A stretch of 64,000 nucleotides of DNA from Rikenellaceae bacterium (GTDB lineage: Bacteria > Bacteroidota > Bacteroidia > Bacteroidales > Rikenellaceae). This document shows, one piece after another, positions 42,501 through 51,824 of this stretch (position 1 is the stretch's first letter; the number at the start of each line of letters is the position of its first letter). Both the position numbers and the translations under genes were made by a program. The DNA is taken from positions 1-64,000 of the forward strand of contig CABJAJ010000008.1 of the NCBI GenBank assembly GCA_902363575.1. The letters are read 5' to 3'. The notes beneath the pieces were generated by a model. It did no database searches and was not told the DNA's origin. It worked only from the letters and a program-made list of their open reading frames with translations.

Positions 42501-43304
42501 ATGAACAAAGCAAAAACCACACAGAACGAGGCCCCCCAAGCAGCAGGCAACACGCCTGCTGCCGGGGCCTCCTCCACCGGTGGCAATGTCCCCGCCGCTG
42601 ACGCAAAGAAAGCAACCCCGACCGCCGAGGTTCCCGAAACCGAGGACGCCGCCGAAGCACAGGCCGCCGCAGAGGTAGCCACCGCCAAAACAGAAATCGT
42701 CCCCGTCCTTACCATGTGTAAAGACGTGGTGATCGTCGTTTGCGGAACGCCCGAAGCCCTTCCCCTGCTCACGAAAGCCTGGGAACAGAAAGCCGCCCCG
42801 GCCGTTATCCTCCCCCGCGAGGTAGGTTCCGCGCCCTTCGCGGAACTCATCACCGGACTGCTGGCCGAGGAGGAAATCCCGGACACCTTCGTCCTCGTGC
42901 CGGCCAACTGCTTCCCCACGCATCGCGTGAACCTCGCCGACCTTATAGCTTACCGCATCCGCCGCAAGCTGACATCCCCCGTGTCATGGGTGGAAACCAG
43001 CGACACCCGGCTCCCGGTACTCCTCGAAGCGACCGCCGTACTCAAAACCCTGGAACTTCTCGACAACGACGACACCTTCACCGCGGAGGAGTTTTTCGAG
43101 AAATACAATGGCATCGCCCACGCCGGAGAACTGCCCGAGGCGGTCGGCATGTCGTTCGGCAACACCGTAGCGTTCGCGGATATGCAGACCCCCTGCATGG
43201 CGAAAGTCGCCGAAGCACTCCTCCGGAAGAAATTTATCTGCACGACGGCGGAAGGGTTTACACCGATCAAAGAACGACTCGCGTTGCTCTATGGCGGAAA
43301 ATAA
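42501..43304 (+). CDS. Ala-rich phage protein, unknown function
   Basis: A 267-aa protein. The first 60 residues are low-complexity (Ala/Thr/Pro/Glu). The remainder starts with DVVIVVCGTPEALPLLTKAW, a hydrophobic strand and helix like the start of a Rossmann-type fold, followed by AEEEIPDTFVLVPANCFPTH. No known family. It overlaps the next gene by 14 bp. Confidence 0.6.
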   Translation: MNKAKTTQNEAPQAAGNTPAAGASSTGGNVPAADAKKATPTAEVPETEDAAEAQAAAEVATAKTEIVPVLTMCKDVVIVVCGTPEALPLLTKAWEQKAAPAVILPREVGSAPFAELITGLLAEEEIPDTFVLVPANCFPTHRVNLADLIAYRIRRKLTSPVSWVETSDTRLPVLLEATAVLKTLELLDNDDTFTAEEFFEKYNGIAHAGELPEAVGMSFGNTVAFADMQTPCMAKVAEALLRKKFICTTAEGFTPIKERLALLYGGK

Positions 43305-43977
43305 CTCGACTGCTGCCGTTCGCGCATGGTTGAGAGCAGGAGCCGAGGTTCAATCGGGCCTCCTGCTCTTTTCACAATTCAGCAGCAACACCCGACTCCC
43401 GGTGCTCGTGAAAATGAACCCGGCGAAATATCGGCCCCTGCTGATCGAAAAGTTGTGCGCCTTGGCCGGCATCGAGAAAGAGCAAGAACAAAACGCCACA
43501 CCCCGCCGCCGCTTCCGCGACGACTTCCCGTTCCTCCGCGATCTGGATTGTCCCCCAGAGTTGAAAATTCTGGCGGCCGATAAAATCACGGCCCACGAGC
43601 GTTACATCCAGGCCCATGACCACTTATTCGACTGCACAACCCTCGACGAGTGCTACCAGACCGCGCGGGCTGCTATTGAGAATTTCCAGGAGAACCGCAA
43701 CATCTTCGCCGAACTCGACTACTACCGCGAACACCATGCAATTCTGGGGAAACACCGGATTTTCGACCACCTCCGGCAATTACGGAAATTACGCGGGCTG
43801 AACATCGTAGCCCTACTGGCCGAACAGCGCCGCCTGCGACTGGCGATCTGGCGGATCAACGACGAAATAAGAAAGGGCACAAAACCCCACCTGCTCACCC
43901 AGCGGGAACAGCGTCGCCAGCAGAAGGAAGAACTTTTGAAAGAGGTAGACAACCTAATTGAAACCTATGCCCGATAA
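43291..43977 (+). CDS. phage protein, helical, unknown function
   Basis: A 228-aa protein rich in charged helices (RQLRKLRGLNIVALLAEQRR; ending EELLKEVDNLIETYAR). It lies between the capsid region and the terminase genes; a role in head assembly or packaging is possible but not shown. Overlaps both neighbours. Confidence 0.6.
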   Translation: MAENNSTAAVRAWLRAGAEVQSGLLLFSQFSSNTRLPVLVKMNPAKYRPLLIEKLCALAGIEKEQEQNATPRRRFRDDFPFLRDLDCPPELKILAADKITAHERYIQAHDHLFDCTTLDECYQTARAAIENFQENRNIFAELDYYREHHAILGKHRIFDHLRQLRKLRGLNIVALLAEQRRLRLAIWRINDEIRKGTKPHLLTQREQRRQQKEELLKEVDNLIETYAR

Positions 43978-44600
43978 ATTGTTCGACATCCTCGCCATGA
44001 CGGACTTCGCCGAACCGGCCAAAGAGGAGACGCCCCGAAAAACACACCGCCGAAAGACTCAATGCTACGAACTTTCGACAAAATACCTATACCGCCGGGC
44101 CTTCTCTGAAACCTCGCTGCTGGATGCTTGCGAAAAGTTCGAGTTCCAGGAGGGCCACGCCTACCACTTCATCACCGGTGGCGACGTGGACTCCCTTTCG
44201 TATCTGAAGGCAATACTGCGGCAACAACCCCTTTCCTACTGTTTGTTCTCCACCTGGTGCATGGCCGCCGAGGACATATTACAGTTCGAGGAGTGGTTGC
44301 AAGCCGGCCGCATCGGACACCTCGACGGCTATGTAGGTGAAATATTCCCGAACTCCTACCGGGTTGAATACCAACTTCTAAAAGACGTGTTCGCCAGAAA
44401 TTGCGGGGGGGGGGAGAATCGCCGTGTTCAAGAATCATTCGAAAATATATGCCGGCATCGGGCCGAAATTCGCCTTCGCAGTCGAAACATCCGCCAACAT
44501 CAACACCAACCCACGAACCGAAAACGGCTGCATCACTATCGACCACGGCATCTACGAGTTTTACCGGGAGTTTTTCGACGGGATAAAATCTTTTGAGTAA
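43967..44600 (+). CDS. phage protein broken at a second G10 tract
   Basis: Starts MPDKLFDILAMTDFAEPAKE at 43967. As sequenced, a run of ten G (44405-44414) turns the frame into a basic tail that ends at 44596. With nine G it reads on as IAVFKNHSKIYAGIGPKFAF to a stop at 44600 that overlaps the next start (TAATG), giving 210 aa. The corrected tail (DHGIYEFYREFFDGI) is clearly more protein-like. Function unknown; a terminase-adjacent structural or packaging gene is possible. Confidence 0.7.
44405..44414 (+). repeat. G10 homopolymer in a late gene
   Basis: Ten consecutive G inside the gene 43967-44600. Nine would keep the normal frame, the same one-base excess as in the tract at 35249. Confidence 0.8.
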
Positions 44601-45544
44601 TGGCAAATTTAAGTTACAAACAAAACATCATAGGGGACGACCTGACAACGGAATCGGTACAAGAACTGCAACGCTACGGCGCCCTGGAATGGAATCCCCG
44701 CGACATTGCTATTTCTATGGGTTTCGACATCGACCAATTCACGGCCGAATATAAAGACCCGGACAGCATTGTTTCCCTGGCAATCACCCGCGGCCGCCTG
44801 CAAGCGCAGGCCGTGATAAGTACGAAGGTTCTCGACAACGCCAAACTCGGGGACCTCCCGTCAATCCTTCACCTGGAAAAAATACGCCGGGAAAAATCGT
44901 TTCAAACCTCAAAACTCGACATATTCGGAGGCTTCGACGATCAAAAGTCATTCGATAGGGTGTCCGAATACGTCGCGGCCGGCCGAACGGCAGAACTCTC
45001 CAACAACGAAAAATTATTTATCGACCTGCTCTCGATCATCAACTCCCTGGACCGCCAGTTCGGGAAGCGGTCAACTATAAAACTGCTGACACAGCAGTTC
45101 GGCTATTCCTACGACCGGGCCGTGGACTACTACGACCAGGCCGACCAACTGTTCTACTCCAACCGGAACACGACCAAGGAGGCCATGCGGAATAAGTACG
45201 CCGAAATGCTCGACAACATCGCCCACGCAGCTCTCCTAACCGCGCAGACCCCCAAGGACTACGAGGCAGTCAGCGAGATAATAGCCAAGGCCGCGAAAAT
45301 CCGCAAACTCGACGAACCGGAAATACAGAAACTTCCCGCCGCCATGTACCTCCGACAAATTCGTATGTTCTCACTAACTCCCGAGGTGCTGGGCCTTCCG
45401 CCCGTGAACCGCCAAGAGGTGAACGACCAAATTCAACAACTACACATCCCCGAAGTCGAAAAACGGCGCCTCCGCCAAGAGGCTCTGATCGAGGACGTGG
45501 ATATTATCGAAATGTTCGAGAATGGGAAATCGTGCGAAAATTAA
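44600..45544 (+). CDS. possible terminase small subunit
   Basis: A 314-aa helical protein directly upstream of, and overlapping, the terminase large subunit gene. The N-terminal part (ESVQELQRYGALEWNPRDIA, then ISMGFDIDQFTAEYKDPDS) resembles the HTH of small terminases. The length is larger than typical. The central region (LSNNEKLFIDLLSIINSLDR, QQFGYSYDRAVDYYDQADQL) is helical. Assignment rests mostly on position. Confidence 0.5.
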   Translation: MANLSYKQNIIGDDLTTESVQELQRYGALEWNPRDIAISMGFDIDQFTAEYKDPDSIVSLAITRGRLQAQAVISTKVLDNAKLGDLPSILHLEKIRREKSFQTSKLDIFGGFDDQKSFDRVSEYVAAGRTAELSNNEKLFIDLLSIINSLDRQFGKRSTIKLLTQQFGYSYDRAVDYYDQADQLFYSNRNTTKEAMRNKYAEMLDNIAHAALLTAQTPKDYEAVSEIIAKAAKIRKLDEPEIQKLPAAMYLRQIRMFSLTPEVLGLPPVNRQEVNDQIQQLHIPEVEKRRLRQEALIEDVDIIEMFENGKSCEN

Positions 45545-47300
45545 ATCGGAGAAAAAACCGTATGCCGACCTCCAGTTCATGAACTGGTTCTCGCAGTTTT
45601 GCGCGATGATTATGCCGCGCAAACTCCGCATCGTAGCCGGCCGCGGTTCGGCTAAAACGACCGAAATACAGGTGGAGCGGTTGATCGAAATGGTGTACGA
45701 CATGCCGGGCGCCCCCGTGGCATGGGTGGCCGACACCTTCGCAAACCTTACCGCCAACGTACTCCCAATGGTATTCGAAGCCCTGGAACGGAAAGGGTTC
45801 CGCGAGGGCATCCACTATGTCGTAGAAAAGCAACCCCCGACATTCACCGAAAAAGAGTGCGCCGACCTGCAACAATGGCTGAAGCCTCATTTCTGGAAGC
45901 CCTACAACAAAATCATTTCCTACAAACGAACGATCATATTTTTCACAGGTCTGAACATCACGTTCGGATCACTCGACCGCCCGGCATCCCTGGCCGGTCG
46001 CTCCTACGTGCATATCCTGGGCGACGAGGTGAAATATTTCCCCGAAACGAAAATTGGCAACCTGCTCAAAGCCCGCCGTGGCTACCGTATTCAGTTCGGC
46101 CACTCCCCGCTATACCTGGGGGAAACCTTCACAACGGACATGCCGAACACCAGCAATAAGGGCGAATATGACTGGATATTCAAAGGTGCGAAGAACATGG
46201 ACGCGCCCTCTCTCCTTCTCGTATTGAAAACGGCACTCATTGCCAACGATGCCCTGCAAGAATACCTCGCGGCAAAGGAAAAGTTTCACCGCACACAATC
46301 CGACACGGACCGCCAGGAATATCTGAATAAATACAAAACCGCGAACCGCTGGCGGCAACGCTGGCAGGACCTTCGCAGGCACGAGAAAGCCCAAAATATG
46401 TTCATGCTCGTTTCCTCCTACGTGAACATCGACATCCTCTCCCCCGAATGGTTCGCTGATGCTTTGGCTTCACAACTCGCAGACGTGGAAGCTGCGATAT
46501 TGTCGATGCCGCCCCGTATCGACCGGGGCCAGCAGTTCTATTGTAACCTCGGGGAACGGCACTTTTACTACGACGGCAACAATACCGCCGTGGAAAATGC
46601 GCTCGGCTTCCACGATGCCGAGGACTGCCGGCTCCTCCGACACCTCGACCCGAACCGTTCGATAGATATGGCGATGGACTTCGGCAATATGCTCTCGATG
46701 ATCGTCTGCCAGGACGACGGCCGCATATTCCGATGCCTCAAAGAATTTTATAGCCTCCCGCCCGAATGGGTACGGGAGATCGCCGACAAATTCCTCGACT
46801 ACTTCCGACCGCACAAACAGAAGGTGATAAAGTTCTACTACGACCGCAGTGGGAACAACTACGGCCGCAGCAAACAGTCAATGGCCCTACAAATGAAAGA
46901 GGCAATCGAGAAGGACGGCACGGGAGCAAAAACCGGCTGGCGCGTGCAGCTTATGTCCCTGGGCCAAGGCAATATTCCAATGGCCGACGAATATATTTTC
47001 ATGCGAGAACTGATGAGCGGGCACAACCCCCTCCTCCCCGAATTGCAAATCGACGCCATACATTGCCGGCATCTGAAAGCCGCCCTCGAACTTGCCAGGA
47101 CTACCGTGGACGCCATGAAGCGAGTCGGCAAGGATAAGAGCGCAGAGAAATCGTCCGACCCCAAACGCCTCGTAGAATCTACGAACTTCACCGATGCTTT
47201 CAAATACGCGCTTATGCGTAAGACCTGGGCTGATATAGTCAAACGGGGCATCACAAGCGGCCTGCCAGGCGGAGCCGTCGGCGACGTGTCCGTGCGCTGA
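45522..47300 (+). CDS. terminase large subunit
   Basis: A 592-aa DNA-packaging motor. Walker A AGRGSAKT at residues 39-46 (KLRIVAGRGSAKTTE); Walker B near VHILGDEVKYF with the Asp-Glu pair; the C-terminal RNase H-like nuclease begins with SIDMAMDFGNMLSMIVC and includes FYYDRSGNNYG. The gene overlaps its upstream neighbour by 23 bp and is closed by a strong terminator. Confidence 0.92.
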   Translation: MGNRAKIKSEKKPYADLQFMNWFSQFCAMIMPRKLRIVAGRGSAKTTEIQVERLIEMVYDMPGAPVAWVADTFANLTANVLPMVFEALERKGFREGIHYVVEKQPPTFTEKECADLQQWLKPHFWKPYNKIISYKRTIIFFTGLNITFGSLDRPASLAGRSYVHILGDEVKYFPETKIGNLLKARRGYRIQFGHSPLYLGETFTTDMPNTSNKGEYDWIFKGAKNMDAPSLLLVLKTALIANDALQEYLAAKEKFHRTQSDTDRQEYLNKYKTANRWRQRWQDLRRHEKAQNMFMLVSSYVNIDILSPEWFADALASQLADVEAAILSMPPRIDRGQQFYCNLGERHFYYDGNNTAVENALGFHDAEDCRLLRHLDPNRSIDMAMDFGNMLSMIVCQDDGRIFRCLKEFYSLPPEWVREIADKFLDYFRPHKQKVIKFYYDRSGNNYGRSKQSMALQMKEAIEKDGTGAKTGWRVQLMSLGQGNIPMADEYIFMRELMSGHNPLLPELQIDAIHCRHLKAALELARTTVDAMKRVGKDKSAEKSSDPKRLVESTNFTDAFKYALMRKTWADIVKRGITSGLPGGAVGDVSVR

Positions 47301-47323
47301 TAGCAGCATCGACCACAACAGAG

Positions 47324-47349
47324 GAGGACGGCCCGAGCCGTCCTCTTTT
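47324..47349 (+). terminator. terminator after the terminase gene
   Basis: GAGGACGGC, loop CCGA, GCCGTCCTC, then TTTT. It closes the protease-capsid-terminase transcription unit. Confidence 0.85.
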
Positions 47350-47765
47350 CTTGTGTACCCCTCCCCCGGGACCCCCACCCCGGAGCGGCAGCCTCCCTCA
47401 TATATCACCTTTTCGGACGCTTGCAATCGCAAACGACAAAGAGGGCGGGGCGGGCTTCGATTTGAGATAAAGAAACGCTTTTTTTCGTTTCAGATTTCAA
47501 AACATTGATTTTCAGTCAATAAAAGTAAATATAGCACCAAAAACCGGGAGAAATCGGGATTTTCAAGTGCAAAAACGGACTTTTTGCCGTCCCCAAGGCA
47601 CAAAAAAGGGGAGAAATTAACGCCATTCCTCCCCAAAAGCGGATTAAATTCGTCGGTTTTGGCCCACGACTCAACCCTATGTACGGGAACAAAAGTACGA
47701 AAAAATATCGCTGGTCCAAGGTTTCAGTCGCTTTTTTTGTCCTTTATTCCACCCGGGGCCGCGGC
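47350..47765. other. late-region intergenic gap
   Basis: About 415 bp without a supported gene. It contains A/T-rich tracts and a stem-like GGGG/CCCC segment at 47600-47640. It separates the terminase unit from the portal unit, which has its own promoter at 47766. A minus-strand open frame at 47516-47719 lacks any known motif. Confidence 0.4.
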
Positions 47766-47773
47766 TATTTTTG
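47766..47773 (+). promoter_or_regulatory. -7 element for the portal operon
   Basis: TATTTTTG is a TAnnTTTG element ending four bases before the ATG at 47778, so the transcript is likely leaderless. A TTTG at 47736-47739 is spaced 26 bp away, longer than usual. Confidence 0.5.
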
Positions 47774-47777
47774 CATC

Positions 47778-48047
47778 ATGGATTTATTCGAGGCAATACG
47801 ACAAATGCGAGAACTCTCCAAACGGAATATATCGTTCGGCTTCTCCTTCATGTCCTACAACGAAACGGCGCAGAAAAGCGAAGGCATCGTCGAGGTCAGA
47901 CACGCCCGGCTCCGCGCCCGAACGCAGGAAGCCCACCACCGAAACGCGGAGATCATCGAGGAATATGTCAACACCGACACGGGGGAGGCCCGCCGATTTT
48001 ATCAACCTTTGCTTTTGAGTTTCAACGGCCAAAAAGTCGAAGCATGA
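47778..48047 (+). CDS. small phage protein before portal, unknown function
   Basis: An 89-aa protein starting MDLFEAIRQMRELSKRNISF. Its C-terminus (AHHRNAEIIEEYVNTDTGEA, then RRFYQPLLLSFNGQKVEA) is also found in the relic at 23812-23930, which shows this gene is a stable part of the phage family. It overlaps the portal start (ATGA). Confidence 0.65.
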   Translation: MDLFEAIRQMRELSKRNISFGFSFMSYNETAQKSEGIVEVRHARLRARTQEAHHRNAEIIEEYVNTDTGEARRFYQPLLLSFNGQKVEA

Positions 48048-49426
48048 CAACGAAAATACACCGAATTTCAAACACAGCCTTCGCCCTGCAAATAGGGCAG
48101 ACGGCCTACTCTCTCTCCACAAGCGTCCGGACAACTGGCGATACGACAATTTTCAACATCGCACGGAATCCGAACTGGGAATACGCATACCAGAACGTCA
48201 TGGGCAAACGTATCGTCCCCTATGGCCCTGGAAACGACATGCCCGTCATGGTCCGCGATCTGGTCCAGGACAACAACCTCGCACCGGGTATTCTCCAACG
48301 CCAGAAGGGGCTACTCTACGGCCAGGGGGCCTTTCTCTACCGCTACGTGTTTCAAGACGGCAAAATCGCCCGGGAGTATGACGACGACCCGGAGATTTCC
48401 GCATGGCTCGCATCCTGGCAGGCGAAGAAATTCATCGAGAAAGCCCTCGTAGACCACTTGCACATGCAGGGCTTTTTTGCCCTGCACTTTATGGAACGCG
48501 CCCAGCGACTCGGCGCCCGCGCTGTCGATCACCTCGGCAGGAAAGCCCGCATCGCCAAACTGCAATTCGTGAAATCAACGAACGCCCGCCTCGAATGGAC
48601 CGACACACGCTGTCTGGAGGACGTGAAGCACATCTTCGTCGGAGATTTCGAAAACGGCTGCCTCACATCGGGTATTCAGACCTTCCCCGTGTACGACCCC
48701 CTCGATCCGGGTAAGTACCCCGTGTCCGCATCCTACAACTATTCCTACTCCTTCGGCCGCAATTTCTATTCGACACCGGCATTTCTCGGCGCGATCCGCT
48801 GGATATTGCGAGGCTCCGATATTCCGATGATCTTCAAATATGTTACCGACAACGGTCTGAACCTCGCCTATCACATCCATTCCCCGGCCGGGTACTGGGA
48901 GAAGAAAAAACAAAAATTAGAGGAACTTTACCCCCAAGATCAACCCGCAGAAATCGAAACGCGCCTCGAAAAGGTCAAAGCCGAAATATTGGACACCATA
49001 ACCGAGGTATTGTCCGGAAAAAAGAACGCCGGAAAATTTTTCGAAAGCATAGACTTCTACGACGCCGATCACAATTTATGCTCCTGGAAGATTGAAGCCG
49101 TGGACCAAAAAATAAAAGATTTCGTCGAGTCGCAGTTGAAAATCGGCGATGCAGCGAACTCGGCGATCACCTCCGGGATGCAACTCCACCCCTCGCTTAC
49201 GAACATCATGGTAAACGGAAAACTCGCCTCCGGCTCCGAAATGCTCTACGCACACCAGATTTACAAGCTATCCGACGTTGCGATCCCCGAAATGGTAATT
49301 CTGGACCCGATCAACCAGGCTATAAAGTTCAATTTCCCGGACACCGACCTGCAACTCGGATTCTATCACCAGAACCTCATGGCCGAGGAGCAAGTCGCCC
49401 CAGAGGACCGAACCCGAAACAATTAG
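48044..49426 (+). CDS. phage portal protein
   Basis: A 460-aa protein. MVRDLVQDNNLAPGILQRQK followed by GLLYGQGAFLYRY is typical of portal N-termini, which then have a long alpha/beta body and a helical region. The C-terminal part has SGSEMLYAHQIYKLSDVAIP and the ending FPDTDLQLGFYHQ. The start at 48044 is chosen because of the ATGA overlap with the upstream gene. It forms the dodecameric channel for DNA packaging. The N-terminal third is present as a relic at 23931. Confidence 0.72.
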   Translation: MTTKIHRISNTAFALQIGQTAYSLSTSVRTTGDTTIFNIARNPNWEYAYQNVMGKRIVPYGPGNDMPVMVRDLVQDNNLAPGILQRQKGLLYGQGAFLYRYVFQDGKIAREYDDDPEISAWLASWQAKKFIEKALVDHLHMQGFFALHFMERAQRLGARAVDHLGRKARIAKLQFVKSTNARLEWTDTRCLEDVKHIFVGDFENGCLTSGIQTFPVYDPLDPGKYPVSASYNYSYSFGRNFYSTPAFLGAIRWILRGSDIPMIFKYVTDNGLNLAYHIHSPAGYWEKKKQKLEELYPQDQPAEIETRLEKVKAEILDTITEVLSGKKNAGKFFESIDFYDADHNLCSWKIEAVDQKIKDFVESQLKIGDAANSAITSGMQLHPSLTNIMVNGKLASGSEMLYAHQIYKLSDVAIPEMVILDPINQAIKFNFPDTDLQLGFYHQNLMAEEQVAPEDRTRNN

Positions 49427-49429
49427 AAT

Positions 49430-50383
49430 ATGATTTTCAACAAGAACAACGAAGGGGCCGCCGAACTGCAACGCCTCGTCGGGACCTATTTCCGAAGCAA
49501 CGACTTCTCGGCTATCGAGTCCGAGATCAAGTCCGCCGCCGGCGTCGTTCGGCGACTGATCGGCCCGGAGGTATTCGACCGCGCCGAAAAATATTACAAC
49601 TCCACCGACTTCGGTACACAAAATGACACCCTCGACCAACGACTACTGAAAGCCATACAAGCCCCCGTAGCGCAGTTGGCAATGGTGCGATTCTACCAGC
49701 AGAACACTCTATCACACGAGGACGGGGGCCGCAAAGTGAAAATCAACGAGGGCAGCGAGAAAATGCCCTGGCAATGGCAATACGACCGGGACGACGACGC
49801 CCTGCTCGACAAATACTATCGCGCCCTCGACGACCTTTACATTTTTCTGGAAGAAAATACTGTCTCCGAGTGGCAAAAATCCCCTTTGCGGACGAAACTC
49901 GCGGCGTGCTTCGTAAAGGACCTCGACACCTTCCAGGAGGTTTTCCCCCTCGAAGATTCCCACCGCATGTTCTACATCCTCGTCCCCTTCATGCTGGAGG
50001 TACAGGACCGCATCATCCGGCCCATAGTCGGAGACGAGGAGTTCGAGAAAATGAAAACGGACCCCATACCCGAGGAGTTGGCCGAACAACTGGCGGCCGC
50101 AAAGCGTTGCGTCCCGCTTTATGCCGTAATAACCGCCGTAAAGCGCATGTCAATCAAAGTGCTGCCGACAATGATCGTCCGCCGCTTCTCGGCCTCATTC
50201 CAAGGCAGCCGCGGCGGGAATATGGACGACGCAGCAACCCGGGCGCTGCTGCAATCCGTAGAGTCCGAGGCTATCGACGCAAAAAAAGAACTCCAAAAAG
50301 CCGTAACGAAACGCCGCCAACCGATACGTGAAGCGGACCTTGTGCCGCAAAACTCCCGCGATAAAAAATATTTCATGACTTGA
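49430..50383 (+). CDS. phage connector/neck protein candidate
   Basis: A 317-aa protein starting MIFNKNNEGAAELQRLVGTY. The middle (TKLAACFVKDLDTFQEVFPL) is helical, and the C-terminal region is basic (KRMSIKVLPTMIVRRFSASF). It lies directly after portal, a usual place for head-tail connector genes. No firm family. Confidence 0.55.
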   Translation: MIFNKNNEGAAELQRLVGTYFRSNDFSAIESEIKSAAGVVRRLIGPEVFDRAEKYYNSTDFGTQNDTLDQRLLKAIQAPVAQLAMVRFYQQNTLSHEDGGRKVKINEGSEKMPWQWQYDRDDDALLDKYYRALDDLYIFLEENTVSEWQKSPLRTKLAACFVKDLDTFQEVFPLEDSHRMFYILVPFMLEVQDRIIRPIVGDEEFEKMKTDPIPEELAEQLAAAKRCVPLYAVITAVKRMSIKVLPTMIVRRFSASFQGSRGGNMDDAATRALLQSVESEAIDAKKELQKAVTKRRQPIREADLVPQNSRDKKYFMT

Positions 50384-50385
50384 CC

Positions 50386-51264
50386 ATGAACCGGATCGAA
50401 ATTCCCGAGGCGAACTTCTCGGCGGACATCCCGTCGTCATATTCCGAAATGACCAGCCCCCAGGTGTACTACGTGATGCAGCAGCTATACGCCCTCCAAT
50501 GCGCAAAAATATCGCAGGCCGAGTTCCGTGTCCGGGTACTCTACTACCTCGCAGGGATAAAACGCACAGCCCGCAGCATCGCATGGGAACGACTACACCC
50601 GGCCGAAGCACACCGACGCGCGGAGAAGGTCGTGCTCCTGGCCGAAGAACTCCTCGGATTCCTTTTCACCACCGACGGAGACGGGCTGAAGCCCGTATTC
50701 GACACGATAACAAACCACCTGCCGCTACTGGACATCGGACCGGTCCGCCTCGTCGGCCCCGACACCGGGTTGTTGGATTTATCTTTCGGGGAACTGATCG
50801 CCACGGACGCCGATCTGGCATTCTACACATCGACCAAGGACGAATGCCACATAGACAACATGATCGCCCGCCTATACCGCCAACCAGGACCGATGCAGCC
50901 GTGCGGCCGTAAAGTCGAACCGTTCAAAATGGAAGAAACGGAACGCCGGGCACGCCTTATCCGTTTCCTGCCGGGCTGGAAAAAACAACTTTTTCTATTC
51001 TGGTATGCTGCCTGTATCGACAATATCCAACACGGCACATTCTATATAAGCGGCCGCGAGGTGTCCTTCGAACCCCTATTCAGTAAAAACGAAGATGGCG
51101 GGAACTCCCTGGGCTGGCTGGGCGTACAATTTGACCTCGCAGAAAAGCACATCTTCGGAGATATGGCCGGAACCGCAGAGGCCAACATCATAGACGTTTT
51201 AGCCCTTTTGTTGAATTATAAATACACCACAGACCATGTTAGGAAAATTAAAGCGGATAATTGA
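50386..51264 (+). CDS. phage head/tail-region protein, unknown function
   Basis: A 292-aa protein. The ATG at 50386 is used; a TTG two codons upstream is less likely. Mixed helical and beta pattern, with the segment QPGPMQPCGRKVEPFKMEET in the middle. Overlaps the next gene by 29 bp. Confidence 0.55.
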   Translation: MNRIEIPEANFSADIPSSYSEMTSPQVYYVMQQLYALQCAKISQAEFRVRVLYYLAGIKRTARSIAWERLHPAEAHRRAEKVVLLAEELLGFLFTTDGDGLKPVFDTITNHLPLLDIGPVRLVGPDTGLLDLSFGELIATDADLAFYTSTKDECHIDNMIARLYRQPGPMQPCGRKVEPFKMEETERRARLIRFLPGWKKQLFLFWYAACIDNIQHGTFYISGREVSFEPLFSKNEDGGNSLGWLGVQFDLAEKHIFGDMAGTAEANIIDVLALLLNYKYTTDHVRKIKADN

Positions 51265-51691
51265 GTATTGTCAAACGATTAACGTCGGACTTCCCGTCCC
51301 GGCGCCGCATATCGTAGCAGACGAAAACCAAGGGACCACCGTACTCAATAGTCCGTCCATCGAAGGCCCCCAAATCATTATTTCCATGCCTCTGGCAAAA
51401 CTATCCGGGAACTGCGACGGAATGGCCGGCCCCCATACCTTCATCATCTACACGCTGGAAAAGGCAAAGGAAATGACCGCGACGCAATGCAACGTCGTAG
51501 GACAATATCTTGCGACGGTCTGTATGCTGAACAAAGTGCTCAAAAAATTCTCGGCGGACATAGGAGGCCAAGGATTGCCCGGCACGTGTCCCCTCCTGGC
51601 CGACATGGAACTGATCGAGACCGAGGTGCTTCCGGCCGCCGGCGTGTTCGGTGGCTGGAACGGATATTCGGCGGCGATCACGCTGAAATAA
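51236..51691 (+). CDS. phage protein, unknown function
   Basis: A 151-aa protein starting MLGKLKRIIEYCQTINVGLP. Hydrophobic and glycine-rich segments (ADENQGTTVLNSPSIEGPQI; AAGVFGGWNGYSAAITLK at the end) suggest a beta-rich fold. Last gene of its unit, before the inverted-repeat element. Confidence 0.55.
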   Translation: MLGKLKRIIEYCQTINVGLPVPAPHIVADENQGTTVLNSPSIEGPQIIISMPLAKLSGNCDGMAGPHTFIIYTLEKAKEMTATQCNVVGQYLATVCMLNKVLKKFSADIGGQGLPGTCPLLADMELIETEVLPAAGVFGGWNGYSAAITLK

Positions 51692-51694
51692 AAA

Positions 51695-51821
51695 GCCCCC
51701 GGCCGTTTTTGCAGTGCTCTGACCTACTACACAAACGCACGCTCACAGCGCAAACCGGGGGCAAACCTCCTGCTTATCGTTGTGAGCGTGTAAAATTGTA
51801 GTAAGTCAGAGTACCGCAAAA
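51695..51821. repeat. long inverted-repeat element, structured RNA candidate
   Basis: A left arm (51706-51746) and right arm (51781-51821) of 41 nt are near-perfect inverted repeats (32 of 41 match) around a 34-nt loop. The loop contains CCGGGGGC (51755-51762), which is complementary to GCCCCCGG at 51695-51702, so two exclusive folds can form. It sits in a 133-bp gap between late genes. On the minus strand CATTACTTTTGCGG contains a -7-like TACTTTTG, so transcription across it from either side is possible. Confidence 0.7.
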
Positions 51822-51824
51822 GTA

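Noticed and set aside
47516..47719. Minus-strand frame in the late intergenic gap
   Set aside because: No known motif and opposite to all neighbouring late genes; the gap has its own plus-strand promoter.
51695..51821. Insertion sequence ends
   Set aside because: There is no transposase between the arms and no clear target duplication; a structured RNA or small repeat is more likely.
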